Origin: Gemmatimonadaceae bacterium
GTDB taxonomy: Bacteria > Gemmatimonadota > Gemmatimonadetes > Gemmatimonadales > Gemmatimonadaceae
NCBI GenBank assembly: GCA_025929535.1
Contig: JAICLZ010000006.1
Coordinates: forward strand, 1-64,000
DNA: 64,000 nt
Direction of reading: 5' to 3'
In this document: piece after piece, positions 1-8,598 of the stretch
Layout: each line of letters opens with the position of its first letter
How positions within the stretch are numbered: the first letter of the stretch is position 1
Notes under the pieces: generated by a model
The model's input: only the letters and a program-made list of their open reading frames with translations
Database searches by the model: none
What the model was told of the DNA's origin: nothing
Position numbers and translations under genes: made by a program

Positions 1-1182
1 CAGCGCGACTACCTGTACGTGAAAAACATGCAGGGCTCGGACTGGAATCGCGTGAAGGAACAGTATGGGGCGCTCGTGCCCTACGTCGCGCATCGCGCGG
101 ATCTGAGCTATCTGCTCGACGAGATGCAGGCGGAGCTGGCGATCGGCCACTCGTTCGTGCGCGGCGGCGACATGCCGCCCGTGCCCACCTCCACCACCGG
201 CATGCTCGGCGCAGACTTCACGGTGGCGGATGGCCGGTATCGGATCGCGAAGATCTATACCGGCGAGAGCTGGAATCCCGATCTGCGCGCGCCGCTTGCG
301 GCGCCGGGCGTGGACGTGCACGAGGGCGACTACCTGCTCGCAGTGAACGGAGTGGAGCTTCGCGTGCCGGACGATCTGTTCCGGCTGCTCGACGGCACGG
401 CGGACAGGCAAACGGTGATCACGGTCAACTCGAAACCGGTCGATGCGGGCGCTCGCAACGTGACGGTGATCCCCGTGTCCACGGAGCGAGGGCTTCGTGC
501 GCGCGCGTGGATCGAGCACAATCGCCACGTCGTCGACTCACTTTCGCACGGGCAGCTCGCGTACGTGTACCTGCCCAACACCGCGAATGGCGGCTACAGC
601 AGCTTCAATCGCGACTACTTCGCGCAGCAGGACCGGAAGGGCGTGATCCTCGATGAGCGCTACAACAGTGGCGGCTATATCGCCGATTACATCATCGACT
701 TGCTGCAGCGCGACTTCGACGGGTACTTCAACAACCCCGCCGGCAACCACGAGCTCTCGACCTCGCCAATGGCCGGGATCTGGGGACCGAAGGTGATGAT
801 CATCAACGAGATGGCCGGCTCGGGCGGCGACGCGATGCCGTACATGTTCAAGTCGCGCAAGATCGGCCCACTCGTTGGCGAGCGCACGTGGGGCGGCCTG
901 GTCGGCATCTGGGATGCACCCCCGCTCGCGGATGGCGGATCGATCACCGCGCCGCGCGGCGGATTCATCTCGCGCGAAGGGAAGTGGGCGGTGGAGAACG
1001 AGGGTGTCACGCCGGACATCGAAGTCGAGAACTTGCCGAAGGATGCCGCGGCGGGACACGATGCACAGCTCGAGCGTGCGGTGCAGGAGGCGCTTCGCAT
1101 GCTGAAGGAGAAACCGGTGAACCGTCTGACGCACGAGCCGCCGCCACCCGAATGGGGCAAGCGCGCGGTGCCACTGCAATGA
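1..1182 (+). CDS. Tricorn-type protease, C-terminal part (partial)
   Basis: The reading frame is open from base 1, so the start lies outside the window; about 393 C-terminal residues are present. Visible are a PDZ-like segment (GDYLLAVNGVEL around 325-360) and an S41-type catalytic region with RYNSGGYIADYIIDLL and NEMAGSGGDAMPY, where the Ser codon at 820-822 is the expected nucleophile of tricorn core proteases. The N-terminal propellers and the catalytic His are not in view. Family knowledge: tricorn degrades oligopeptides, usually downstream of larger proteases. The stop codon overlaps the start of the M55 gene (ATGA at 1179-1182), so the two are probably translationally coupled. The family call is firm; only completeness is unknown. 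Confidence 0.9.
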   Translation, partial: QRDYLYVKNMQGSDWNRVKEQYGALVPYVAHRADLSYLLDEMQAELAIGHSFVRGGDMPPVPTSTTGMLGADFTVADGRYRIAKIYTGESWNPDLRAPLAAPGVDVHEGDYLLAVNGVELRVPDDLFRLLDGTADRQTVITVNSKPVDAGARNVTVIPVSTERGLRARAWIEHNRHVVDSLSHGQLAYVYLPNTANGGYSSFNRDYFAQQDRKGVILDERYNSGGYIADYIIDLLQRDFDGYFNNPAGNHELSTSPMAGIWGPKVMIINEMAGSGGDAMPYMFKSRKIGPLVGERTWGGLVGIWDAPPLADGGSITAPRGGFISREGKWAVENEGVTPDIEVENLPKDAAAGHDAQLERAVQEALRMLKEKPVNRLTHEPPPPEWGKRAVPLQ

Positions 1183-2108
1183 TCGTTGTTGCCTGGCGAT
1201 GGAAGCTCGCGCTGCTTGGATGCATCGCCACGATGCTCGGCGCGCCCTCGACCGCTAGCGCGCAGCAACCCGCGCGCAGGGGACTCAAGGTCTACATCTC
1301 GGCCGACATGGAGGGCGTTGCGGGCGCGGTGAGCGCCGATCAGCTTCTTCCCACGGGATTCGAGTACGACCGGTTCCGCGGCTATATGACGGACGAGGTG
1401 CTGGCGGCGATTGCAGGAGCGCGAGATGCCGGAGCGACGACCTTCGCCGTGAGCGACTCGCACGGCAACGGTGAGAATCTCATCCTGGATCGCTTTCCAG
1501 CGGACGTCACCGTCATTCGCTCGTGGCCGAGGCCGCTGGGAATGATGGAAGGGATCGATTCGACGTTCGACGCCGTGATCTTCATCGGTTATCACGCATC
1601 GACATCGAACATCGCTGGCGTGCGCGCACACACGCTCTCGAGCGCGCTGCTCACCGAGGTCGGCGTGAATGGCGTGCGGATGCCCGAGTCTGGAATCAAC
1701 GCCTCGATAGCCGGCGCGTTCGGTGTGCCCGTGGTCATGATCTCCGGCGACAATGTGGCGGTGGGCGAGGCGCAGAAGCTGATCGGTCCGATGTCGGACG
1801 CGGTGGTGAAGCGGGCGATCAGCTTCGAGGCCACGGCGACGATGACGCCGGCGGCATCGCAGGCGCTCATCCGGCAGACTGCGCGCGCGGCACTGGGGCG
1901 GAGAGGCGAGATGAAGCCGTTCGTGCAGAAGACGCCGGTGCAGCTCGATGTCACCTTCAAGAACTATCGACCGGCGGAGCTCATGACGTATCTGCCGTCG
2001 GTCACCCGCATCTCGTCGCACGGCATTCGCTTCGTGGCGCGCGACATGGTCGAGCTCTCGCGCTTCCTCGAGTTCGTCACATCGTACGAGGCGGGGCTGC
2101 AGCCGTAG
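1179..2108 (+). CDS. M55 family D-aminopeptidase (DppA-like), secreted
   Basis: A 309-residue protein with an N-terminal hydrophobic signal segment ending near AQQPARR. The M55 fold is shown by YISADMEGVAGA (metal-binding Asp and Glu), SDSHGNGENL, IGYHAS and the GVPVVMISGDN segment. DppA-type enzymes are zinc peptidases releasing N-terminal D-residues, with D-Ala-D-Ala the classic substrate. The ATG overlaps the stop of the upstream tricorn gene by the ATGA arrangement, which fixes the start and implies one transcript. With the carboxypeptidase at 22033 and the racemase operon at 23774 it supports a D-amino acid salvage theme, although no GGTATACC site lies in front of it here. Confidence 0.9.
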   Translation: MIVVAWRWKLALLGCIATMLGAPSTASAQQPARRGLKVYISADMEGVAGAVSADQLLPTGFEYDRFRGYMTDEVLAAIAGARDAGATTFAVSDSHGNGENLILDRFPADVTVIRSWPRPLGMMEGIDSTFDAVIFIGYHASTSNIAGVRAHTLSSALLTEVGVNGVRMPESGINASIAGAFGVPVVMISGDNVAVGEAQKLIGPMSDAVVKRAISFEATATMTPAASQALIRQTARAALGRRGEMKPFVQKTPVQLDVTFKNYRPAELMTYLPSVTRISSHGIRFVARDMVELSRFLEFVTSYEAGLQP

Positions 2109-2165
2109 TGCACCCGTAGTGAATCCGTAGCGCATCGAGAGATTCCTTCTCTTCTTCAGGCGAAG

Positions 2166-2882
2166 ATGAACAGTCCACCCACTCGTCTCACACTGATCGT
2201 CGCGGCGGTCTTCACGCTCGCGGGCGGAATTGTGGGCGCTGCGAACGGCGCGGCCACAGTGAAGCGAAGCACCCTGCCCGCGCCCGCGGACTGGCGCGAC
2301 TCGATTCGGCTGCTCAACGAACAGCACTTCAAGCACACGGCGTGGGGAACCGCGCACTCCGTTCGGGACTACGACGTTTCCAAATGGATCGCGGCTACGG
2401 ATCACCTGACGTACGATGATGATGTGCTGTTCGCGGCAGCCTATCTCCACGACATCGCGGGCTTCGCGCCCTGGGAGAAACAGGGCGTCGATCATCAGGA
2501 TCGCGGGGCCGAGCTCATGGATTCGGTGCTCACGGGATTCGGATTTCCGGCGGAGAAGATCGACAAGGTGAAAGACGCGATTCGCACGCACATGCCCGAT
2601 CGCGACCCGGGCGCTGCCGTCGAATCACGACTTCTGCACGACGCGGACGGGCTCGACTGGCTCGGCGCAATCGGGATCGCACGGGACATGTCGATCGTGG
2701 ATGTGAATGGTGGTAAACCCGATTTCGGGTGGGCGCTGAATCGGCTTCGCGAAGATGCGGCGAAGGTTCCTGGTTCGTTGGTGACCAAGGCGGGGAAGCG
2801 AGAGGCCGAACGACGCGTGGCCGTGACTCGCGCATTTCTCAAGGATCTCGAGAGTGAGACCAAGGAGTCCGGTGAGATCTAG
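2166..2882 (+). CDS. HD-domain phosphohydrolase-like protein with N-terminal signal/anchor
   Basis: A 238-residue protein beginning with a hydrophobic stretch (LTLIVAAVFTLAGGIVGA), so exported or anchored. The body has HD-superfamily spacing: an early His (FKHTAWGTAHS), the HD pair in YLHDIAGF, further His/Asp in HQDRGAEL and a late LLHDADGLDWLG. HD proteins are metal-dependent phosphohydrolases; an extracytoplasmic one is less usual and its substrate cannot be told. It lies 57 bases after the M55 gene, and its 3' end overlaps the start of the S15 hydrolase by 11 bases, consistent with co-transcription of all four genes. Confidence 0.8.
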   Translation: MNSPPTRLTLIVAAVFTLAGGIVGAANGAATVKRSTLPAPADWRDSIRLLNEQHFKHTAWGTAHSVRDYDVSKWIAATDHLTYDDDVLFAAAYLHDIAGFAPWEKQGVDHQDRGAELMDSVLTGFGFPAEKIDKVKDAIRTHMPDRDPGAAVESRLLHDADGLDWLGAIGIARDMSIVDVNGGKPDFGWALNRLREDAAKVPGSLVTKAGKREAERRVAVTRAFLKDLESETKESGEI

Positions 2883-4788
2883 AATTCTGTTCGTTGCTGC
2901 GGCGGCACTCGTGGCCACGGGTGCCGCGATAGCGCCGCGCGATGCGGGGCGCACTTCCGTACCGGCGAACGTCGTACAGGACAGCTCGTCGCCTGCGCCG
3001 TCGTTCGATAAGAAAGAAGTGATGATCGCCATGCGCGACGGCGCGCATCTGCACACGGTGATCTTCAGTCCCAAGCACGCGGATGGTGATCTGCCCATAC
3101 TCATGAGCCGAACGCCGTACGGGGTGGAGGGAATGGACAAGGCCTTCGGGGCCCCGGCGCTCAAGTACCTGGTTCGGGACGGCTACATCTTCGTCTTCCA
3201 GGATATTCGGGGGCGGTTCACGTCGGAAGGCAAGTTCGTGATGCTCCGCCCGATGCGTGACAAGACGAAGGCCAAGGCGATCGACGAGAGCACCGACGCC
3301 TACGACACGATCGATTGGCTGATCAAGAACGTGCCGCACAACAACGGCCGCGTCGGGATGCTGGGCACGTCGTATCCGGGCTGGCTCACGGTGATGGCGA
3401 TGCTCGATCCGCATCCGGCGCTCAAGGCCGTGTCTCCGCGAGCGTCGCCGGCGGACATGTTCATCGGTGACGATTTCCATCACAATGGCGCGTTCAGGCT
3501 GAGCTACGGCTTCGAGTACGCGACGATGATGGAGACGACGAAGGGATTCTCCGCCTTCAAGTTCGATCAGCCCGACACGTACGACTGGTATCTCAAGCTG
3601 GGATCGTTGGCGCACGTCAACGACCGTCTGCATGGAAAGATTCCGAGCTGGAACGACTTCGCGAATCATCCGGACTACGATGCGTTCTGGCGGCGACAGG
3701 CCGTCGCTCCGAATCTCGATCGCGTGAAGGTGCCGACGCTCAACATCGCGGGCTGGTGGGATCAGGAGGACTTCTTCGGACCGATCAAGATCTACGAGAC
3801 GCTCGAGCGGAACGACCCGAAGCACCTGAACTACCTGGTCGTGGGTCCATGGAACCATGGCGGCTGGAGCGCCGACAGCGGCGAGCATCTGGGGCCGATC
3901 CATTTCGGCGCACCCACGTCGGACGATTTCCGCAGAGGCATCGAAGCACCATGGTTCGCGTACTGGCTCAAGAACAAGGGCACGCTCAAGCTCGCGGAGG
4001 CGACGACGTTCGAGGCGGGCTCGAACACGTGGAAGTCGCGTGACAGCTGGCCGCCGCGCACGGGTGTCACGAACCGCAAGCTGTACGTTCGTGCCGACAG
4101 CCAGCTCGCGTTCGCTCCGCAGACTTCTGCATCCGGCAGCGTCTCCGAGTCGTACGTGTCGGATCCCGCCAATCCGGTGCCGTATCGGGCGCGTCCGATT
4201 CTGCCGACCTACGGCGAGGGGTCCACGTGGTCGCGATGGCTCGTGGATGATCAGCGCTTCTTGAACGGGCGTAAGGACGTACTTTCGTGGAAGACGGCGC
4301 CGCTCGACAGCGACGTGGTGATCGCGGGCGCGATCTCCGCGCACCTGTTCGCGTCGACGACGGGAAGCGATGGCGACTGGATCGTGAAGCTCATCGATGT
4401 CTATCCCGAACGGAATCAGGCGGATACGACGCTGAGCGGGTACGAGCTGATGGTCGCGAACGACGTGCTGCGCGGGCGCTTCCGCCACGGCTTCGCGCAC
4501 CCGCAGCCGATCACTCCCAACCACGTCGATGAGTACGTGGTCGACCTGCACACGCAGGACTACCGGTTTCTCAGGGGACACCGAATCATGGTGCAGGTGC
4601 AGAGCACCTGGTTCCCGCTCATCGACCGGAATCCGCAGACGTACGTTCCGAACATCTTCGAGGCAAAGGATTCCGACTTCAAGGCGGCCACGGTGAGCAT
4701 TTTCCACGCGCCGAAGTACGGGACGTACGTGCTGCTGCCGATCGAGTCGGGGGCAGCGGCGGCGGCGGAGGGTGCGGGCCGGCGGTGA
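2872..4788 (+). CDS. CocE/NonD family hydrolase (S15 X-Pro dipeptidyl-peptidase-like)
   Basis: A 638-residue exported alpha/beta hydrolase. The GTG at 2872 is preferred over the in-frame GTG at 2854 because AAGGAG (2861-2866) sits 5 bases before it and a clean signal peptide follows. S15 hallmarks are the nucleophile in GTSYPGW (Ser about residue 167), WWDQEDFFGP (acid) and GPWNHGGW (His), followed by the C-terminal jelly-roll domain (SRWLVDDQRF to KYGTYVLLPIES). The family includes X-prolyl dipeptidyl peptidases, alpha-amino acid ester hydrolases and cocaine esterase; the alanine-rich tail and signal suit a secreted peptide or ester hydrolase. It is last in the four-gene run; a GGTATACC palindrome lies 113 bases after its stop. 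Confidence 0.88.
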   Translation: MRSRILFVAAAALVATGAAIAPRDAGRTSVPANVVQDSSSPAPSFDKKEVMIAMRDGAHLHTVIFSPKHADGDLPILMSRTPYGVEGMDKAFGAPALKYLVRDGYIFVFQDIRGRFTSEGKFVMLRPMRDKTKAKAIDESTDAYDTIDWLIKNVPHNNGRVGMLGTSYPGWLTVMAMLDPHPALKAVSPRASPADMFIGDDFHHNGAFRLSYGFEYATMMETTKGFSAFKFDQPDTYDWYLKLGSLAHVNDRLHGKIPSWNDFANHPDYDAFWRRQAVAPNLDRVKVPTLNIAGWWDQEDFFGPIKIYETLERNDPKHLNYLVVGPWNHGGWSADSGEHLGPIHFGAPTSDDFRRGIEAPWFAYWLKNKGTLKLAEATTFEAGSNTWKSRDSWPPRTGVTNRKLYVRADSQLAFAPQTSASGSVSESYVSDPANPVPYRARPILPTYGEGSTWSRWLVDDQRFLNGRKDVLSWKTAPLDSDVVIAGAISAHLFASTTGSDGDWIVKLIDVYPERNQADTTLSGYELMVANDVLRGRFRHGFAHPQPITPNHVDEYVVDLHTQDYRFLRGHRIMVQVQSTWFPLIDRNPQTYVPNIFEAKDSDFKAATVSIFHAPKYGTYVLLPIESGAAAAAEGAGRR

Positions 4789-4853
4789 CTCCGCGCGGGA
4801 ACGTTCGGCAACCGCACTCCGGAAAAGTTGGCCAGTTGCGTTGCAGGCGGTTT

Positions 4854-4910
4854 TGGGATACCGTGGAAGAGCTTCTGCTCGTGCGAAATATCAGCCGCAT
4901 TGGTATACCA
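4854..4910. promoter_or_regulatory. Orphan GGTATACC operator-like palindrome
   Basis: TGGTATACCA occupies 4901-4910, with a degenerate copy TGGGATACCG at 4854-4863. It is identical to the sites at 12773, 15125 and 23685 but lies between two convergent genes (stops at 4788 and 4941), not in front of a start. The 47-base spacing also differs from the 12-13 bases of the other pairs. It may be a relict promoter, may serve an unrecognised small transcript, or may be fortuitous. Confidence 0.45.
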
Positions 4911-4940
4911 TTTCGGCAAGCACTCGTCGCACGCTCGACC

Positions 4941-5891
4941 TCATTCATTGCCGAACCCGCTCGTGAGCTCGAGAATGCGCTGCAATATCTCGCGGTTCGT
5001 GGGCTCTGCAAAGATGCGAAGCGGTGCGATGACGCGTCCGCGATGCCGACCGTTGTCCAGTCGAGCATAGGCGTTCCGCATCACGTACGTGGGCGCACCC
5101 GCCGGTATCACGCTGAGGTCATCGCCGTCCACAGACAGCGCGTGAAAGTTTTCCGATCCGGCCATTGGCGCCACGAGCCGCCGCATTTTCAATTCGAAGC
5201 GACGGTCGACCACGAGGAAGTACACCGGTCCGCGTGTGAGCAAGCGTTCGAGACGCGCAACCAGTGCCGGGCGCACGCGCGTGATGATATATGGCTTCGA
5301 CAGGCTGCTCGCGATTCGTGCGATCACATCATCGTGCGCGGCCGAGATCAGAACATCGGCCTCCCTCAGAGTGCGGGGTATTGCATCTGGCGCGATGGTA
5401 TCCAGATCAACCGTCGTGACGAGTAAGTGGAAGTACGTCTCGAGCTCGAAGCGCATGGACTCGAGCTGATCGAGATTGCATTCGATCACCGCGGCGCGCA
5501 GTCGCGGGGTGCGGGAATAGCGCCGGATGTGCTCGCCCAACGTCGCGAACGGAATGTCGCGCTCGACGACGCCGACGAGTGCTTCGAGCATCCATCGGCG
5601 GGGCAGCGCGTTCGCCTTGTCGGTCGACCGGGAACGGCCAATCACGAACACTCCTGAGCGGGGCCGGATCTCTACGAGACCCTCCTCGACCAGTTGCTCG
5701 TAGGCGCCCAGGATAAGCCGCGGGTCCGTCTTTAACTGTTCGCCTAACTCGCGCACGCTGGGCATTCGGTCTCCGTGCTCCAGAACGCCGGTGGACAGAT
5801 CACTCAGAATGCTCGCGCGCAGTTGCTGAACAATGATTTCCTGTCGCTTCTTCGCTCTCACGTTAGCCCGCCGCTCCGTTCCCACGCGCAT
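4941..5891 (-). CDS. GntR-family transcriptional regulator with large C-terminal effector domain
   Basis: A 316-residue regulator from the ATG at 5891; an upstream TTG (5927) and downstream GTG (5861) are possible starts, and none has a strong ribosome-binding site. The N-terminus is a GntR winged helix (MPSVRELGEQLKTD, LILGAYEQLVEEGLVEIRPRSGVFV). The remaining ~220 residues are neither an FCD domain nor a PLP aminotransferase; AAVIECNLDQLESM, DVLISAAHDDV and YIITRVRPALVARL suggest a periplasmic-binding-like ligand domain. It is convergent with the S15 gene, whose intergenic gap holds the orphan palindrome at 4901, so it is a second candidate for reading the GGTATACC sites, less likely than the FCD regulator at 21066. 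Confidence 0.85.
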   Translation of the reverse strand: MRVGTERRANVRAKKRQEIIVQQLRASILSDLSTGVLEHGDRMPSVRELGEQLKTDPRLILGAYEQLVEEGLVEIRPRSGVFVIGRSRSTDKANALPRRWMLEALVGVVERDIPFATLGEHIRRYSRTPRLRAAVIECNLDQLESMRFELETYFHLLVTTVDLDTIAPDAIPRTLREADVLISAAHDDVIARIASSLSKPYIITRVRPALVARLERLLTRGPVYFLVVDRRFELKMRRLVAPMAGSENFHALSVDGDDLSVIPAGAPTYVMRNAYARLDNGRHRGRVIAPLRIFAEPTNREILQRILELTSGFGNE

Positions 5892-5938
5892 TATGCACAA
5901 TGCGCGCCCATGCTCGGCGGGAGCCAAACACCTTTCAG

Positions 5939-7567
5939 CTACCGGCTCCGCGTGTCGAGGCTCTCGAGATACTTGACCAGATCGGATCGACGGCCTTCAT
6001 CCGGCACGTAGAACGGGTGCGGCGCCGTCGGACCTCTGCTCGGATCGAATAACGCGCCGAGGCTGGGCACCGAGTTGTCGTGGAGAAAGACCGGTTTGCG
6101 TGCGAGGTCGAGCAGCAACGGCATCGCAGCACCTCGCTTCTCGCCTCGAAGACTGGCATTCACGACAGCCATCTTGTCATCGAACGTCGACGCTGGCGTG
6201 TTCATCACGGGATCGAGCGGCGGCTCCCGTTGCGCGAGCACTGTGGGATTATCTCCCGGGAAAATCTCTTTCATCGCGTGCATCGTAGTCGGCACCGGCT
6301 GGCCTTGATTCACGTTGTGGCAGCTCGTGCATCCGGCAGTGCGGAACGTTTCTCTGCCGCGCGACGCGACGTCGCCGTCGATCGCTGCTCCGTGCGGCGC
6401 CTGGAGACTCACGAGATACGCGTTGAGGGCGAGGAGCTTCTGGTTGTCCACGCGCACTCCCAGCGGAGCGTCTTCACTTCCCGGCTGCGGATCCGGAGCC
6501 GTGTTGGGAAGCACGAACGGATACCCGGTGACGTGCGTTGCGGAGAGGACCTTCACGTAGTTGTCGATCATCTCATCGCCAGCTGCTCCCGCAAGCTTGT
6601 GCACGAACGCTCGTCCACCCTGTGTGGTCAGCATCGTCAGATCGAACAACGACGTGTACACGAGATTGCTGAAGTTATCGAGACGCCCGATCGAGCCCTC
6701 GGTCGCAAAGGGTGCGGCCAGGTCCTGTCGAACGAGCTCCGAGTTGTGAACCGAGTTTCCGTTTCCGTCGAACGTGTCGTCGAAGGTGCCGACAGGATAA
6801 TACGCCGGATTGCTGAGGTAGGCGTCGACCTCTTCCTCCGACGAATTCTCGGTGAGCCCGGTCGGCGCGCGTCCGAGAGTCTTGCCTTCATTGGCGCGCA
6901 ACGCGAGCTGCAGGTTTGGATAGAGCGCCCGGGAGTTCAGGGCCGTCGCGAAAATTTTGCCGAGGTTGATCGCGTGGTTTGCAGGACCATCGATCTCGTG
7001 TCCGATCGAGCCACCGCCCGGAACGGCGAAAACCGAGGCGTCGGTCATGTTGTGACAGAGTGCGCACGACGCGCCGACCTTGCCGTTGCGCGATGAGAAT
7101 CCGATCACCGCGTTCGACTTCACCAGCGCCGTCGTCATCGCGGGATCGTTGAGAATGGCCGACGTGCGGCCGCTCGGATCCTGCTTGAGCTGAGTCGCGA
7201 GCGCCTGCTGCGTGGCAGCATCCACCGCGTCCACGTTGACATCCAGTCCGAGTTGAAGCGCCTGGAGGGGCGTGACCTTCGCCGCTTCCATACCGGCGGG
7301 GAGCCGCACGGCGTCCGTCCAGAATCCTTCGTTTCCGAATGTCTCGAATCGAAATACCTGGCGCCCCAACGTCGCGTCGCCGTCCTTGCGCGGCGACAGC
7401 TTCGGACCCTGATCGGCAGGACCGTCCCGACCCGACATCGAATCGGACGCCGATGATGGCGTGTTCTGCTTGGCGCAGGCACTTGCGAGAGTGAAGATCA
7501 GCACAGCCGCAACGCGAAGGTTGCGGGTCTTGCGATGACACACGAGTGTGATGACTCTGCCGGTCAT
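5939..7567 (-). CDS. Di-CxxCH cytochrome c lipoprotein (di-haem peroxidase/oxidase-like)
   Basis: A 542-residue protein starting at ATG 7567 with GGAG 8 bases upstream. The N-terminus has an export signal ending in a lipobox (LASAC), so it is probably membrane-anchored outside the cytoplasm. Two c-type haem motifs are present, CALCHN in the middle and CTSCHN in the C-terminal third, each followed by segments of the di-haem peroxidase/thiol oxidoreductase type (FLHDNSVPSLGALFDP, ending DLVKYLESL). Its electron partner is not evident. It is transcribed away from the ferritin-like pair across a 300-base gap. Confidence 0.85.
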   Translation of the reverse strand: MTGRVITLVCHRKTRNLRVAAVLIFTLASACAKQNTPSSASDSMSGRDGPADQGPKLSPRKDGDATLGRQVFRFETFGNEGFWTDAVRLPAGMEAAKVTPLQALQLGLDVNVDAVDAATQQALATQLKQDPSGRTSAILNDPAMTTALVKSNAVIGFSSRNGKVGASCALCHNMTDASVFAVPGGGSIGHEIDGPANHAINLGKIFATALNSRALYPNLQLALRANEGKTLGRAPTGLTENSSEEEVDAYLSNPAYYPVGTFDDTFDGNGNSVHNSELVRQDLAAPFATEGSIGRLDNFSNLVYTSLFDLTMLTTQGGRAFVHKLAGAAGDEMIDNYVKVLSATHVTGYPFVLPNTAPDPQPGSEDAPLGVRVDNQKLLALNAYLVSLQAPHGAAIDGDVASRGRETFRTAGCTSCHNVNQGQPVPTTMHAMKEIFPGDNPTVLAQREPPLDPVMNTPASTFDDKMAVVNASLRGEKRGAAMPLLLDLARKPVFLHDNSVPSLGALFDPSRGPTAPHPFYVPDEGRRSDLVKYLESLDTRSR

Positions 7568-7867
7568 GACCGACTCCAGGTGGAGGCTTGCGGCGGTTCT
7601 GGCATTTCGCACGCCACCCGAATCCGTTTCAGCGGAAACTCGACATCGTGCTCGTGATGGTGCTCGCACTCCGCGATGCGGCGCATCGAGGACGCGGAAC
7701 TGGAAGAGGAACAGTTTCTCGTTCTGTTGCACGATCATTTGCGCGCGATGTCCGCGCTCGGTCATCGACGTGCATTTATTCGCACGGCGCTCGTAATCAT
7801 GCGGGCGGGGGACTGCGGCAGGCCAGCGTGGCCGACGCCCCATACGTGCTGGCCATGGAGAGAGTCT
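7568..7867. other. Divergent intergenic region, cytochrome / ferritin-like genes
   Basis: This 300-base gap separates the start of the cytochrome gene (minus strand) from the first ferritin-like gene (plus strand) and must hold both promoters. I see no GGTATACC palindrome, no convincing small coding sequence and no RNA-like structure in it. Confidence 0.4.
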
Positions 7868-8575
7868 ATGCGGAACGGAGGTGGTTCACCGGGCGTGCCG
7901 CTCGTGGTCGATCGACCATTGACCGCGGCAAGTCGTCGCGAGTTTCTACGCGTGCTCGGGTTGGGAAGCGCGATCGTATTGATGCCGTCGATGTTCGCCG
8001 CGTGCAGCGACGCAACCGGTGTTACGCGGGGCAGGAACGCAGCGGTGACGCTCGACCTGTCGACGGATCTCGGCGTGCTCAACTATGCGTACGCGCTCGA
8101 GCAGCTCGAGGCCGCCTTCTACGAGGAGGCGCTCACGCACATCATCAGCGGGTGCTCGTCTTCCGAGCTGCACGCGCTGCTCCAGATCGGACAGCACGAG
8201 ATCGTGCACCGCGAATTCCTCAAGGCCGCCCTCGGGTCGAACGCGATTCCGGCGCTGCAGGTGGACTTCAGCTCCGTCGATCTCACCAAGCGCGACCCTG
8301 TATTCCAGACGGCGAAGGTGTTCGAAGACACCGGCGTTGCCGCGTACAATGGGGCCGGCAAGCTGCTGCACTCGGCCGCGTACCTCGTGCTCGCCGGCAA
8401 GATCGTCTCCGTCGAAGCGCGACATGCCGCCACGATTCGCGACATTCTCAATCCCAAGTCAATGGATTTCGCGGGCGACGATGTCGTCGATGCCAACGGC
8501 CTCGATCGCGCGCTCGCTCCGAGTGCGGTGCTCCCGCTCGTCGATCCATTCATCGTCACCCCGATCAGCGCCTAG
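7868..8575 (+). CDS. Ferritin-like domain protein with Tat-type signal (copy 1)
   Basis: A 235-residue protein from ATG 7868 with GGAG 7 bases upstream. The N-terminus carries a twin-arginine-like signal (SRREFLRVLG followed by a hydrophobic stretch) and a cysteine (MFAACSD), so it is a likely exported lipoprotein. The body matches a four-helix ferritin-like fold: YALEQLEAAFYEE, QHEIVHREFL and SVEARHAATIRD provide carboxylate and His residues typical of a di-iron site. This family is common in soil bacteria and sometimes called desiccation-related; its function is not settled. The next gene, 23 bases downstream, is a paralogue. Confidence 0.85.
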   Translation: MRNGGGSPGVPLVVDRPLTAASRREFLRVLGLGSAIVLMPSMFAACSDATGVTRGRNAAVTLDLSTDLGVLNYAYALEQLEAAFYEEALTHIISGCSSSELHALLQIGQHEIVHREFLKAALGSNAIPALQVDFSSVDLTKRDPVFQTAKVFEDTGVAAYNGAGKLLHSAAYLVLAGKIVSVEARHAATIRDILNPKSMDFAGDDVVDANGLDRALAPSAVLPLVDPFIVTPISA

Positions 8576-8598
8576 TCGCCCGCCGGAGACCTTTCATC

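Noticed and set aside
2839-4707. Very long minus-strand open frame opposite the S15 hydrolase
   Set aside because: It is antisense to a well-supported gene, Arg/Val-rich without domains, a usual artefact of high-GC coding sequence; similar frames opposite other genes were dropped for the same reason.
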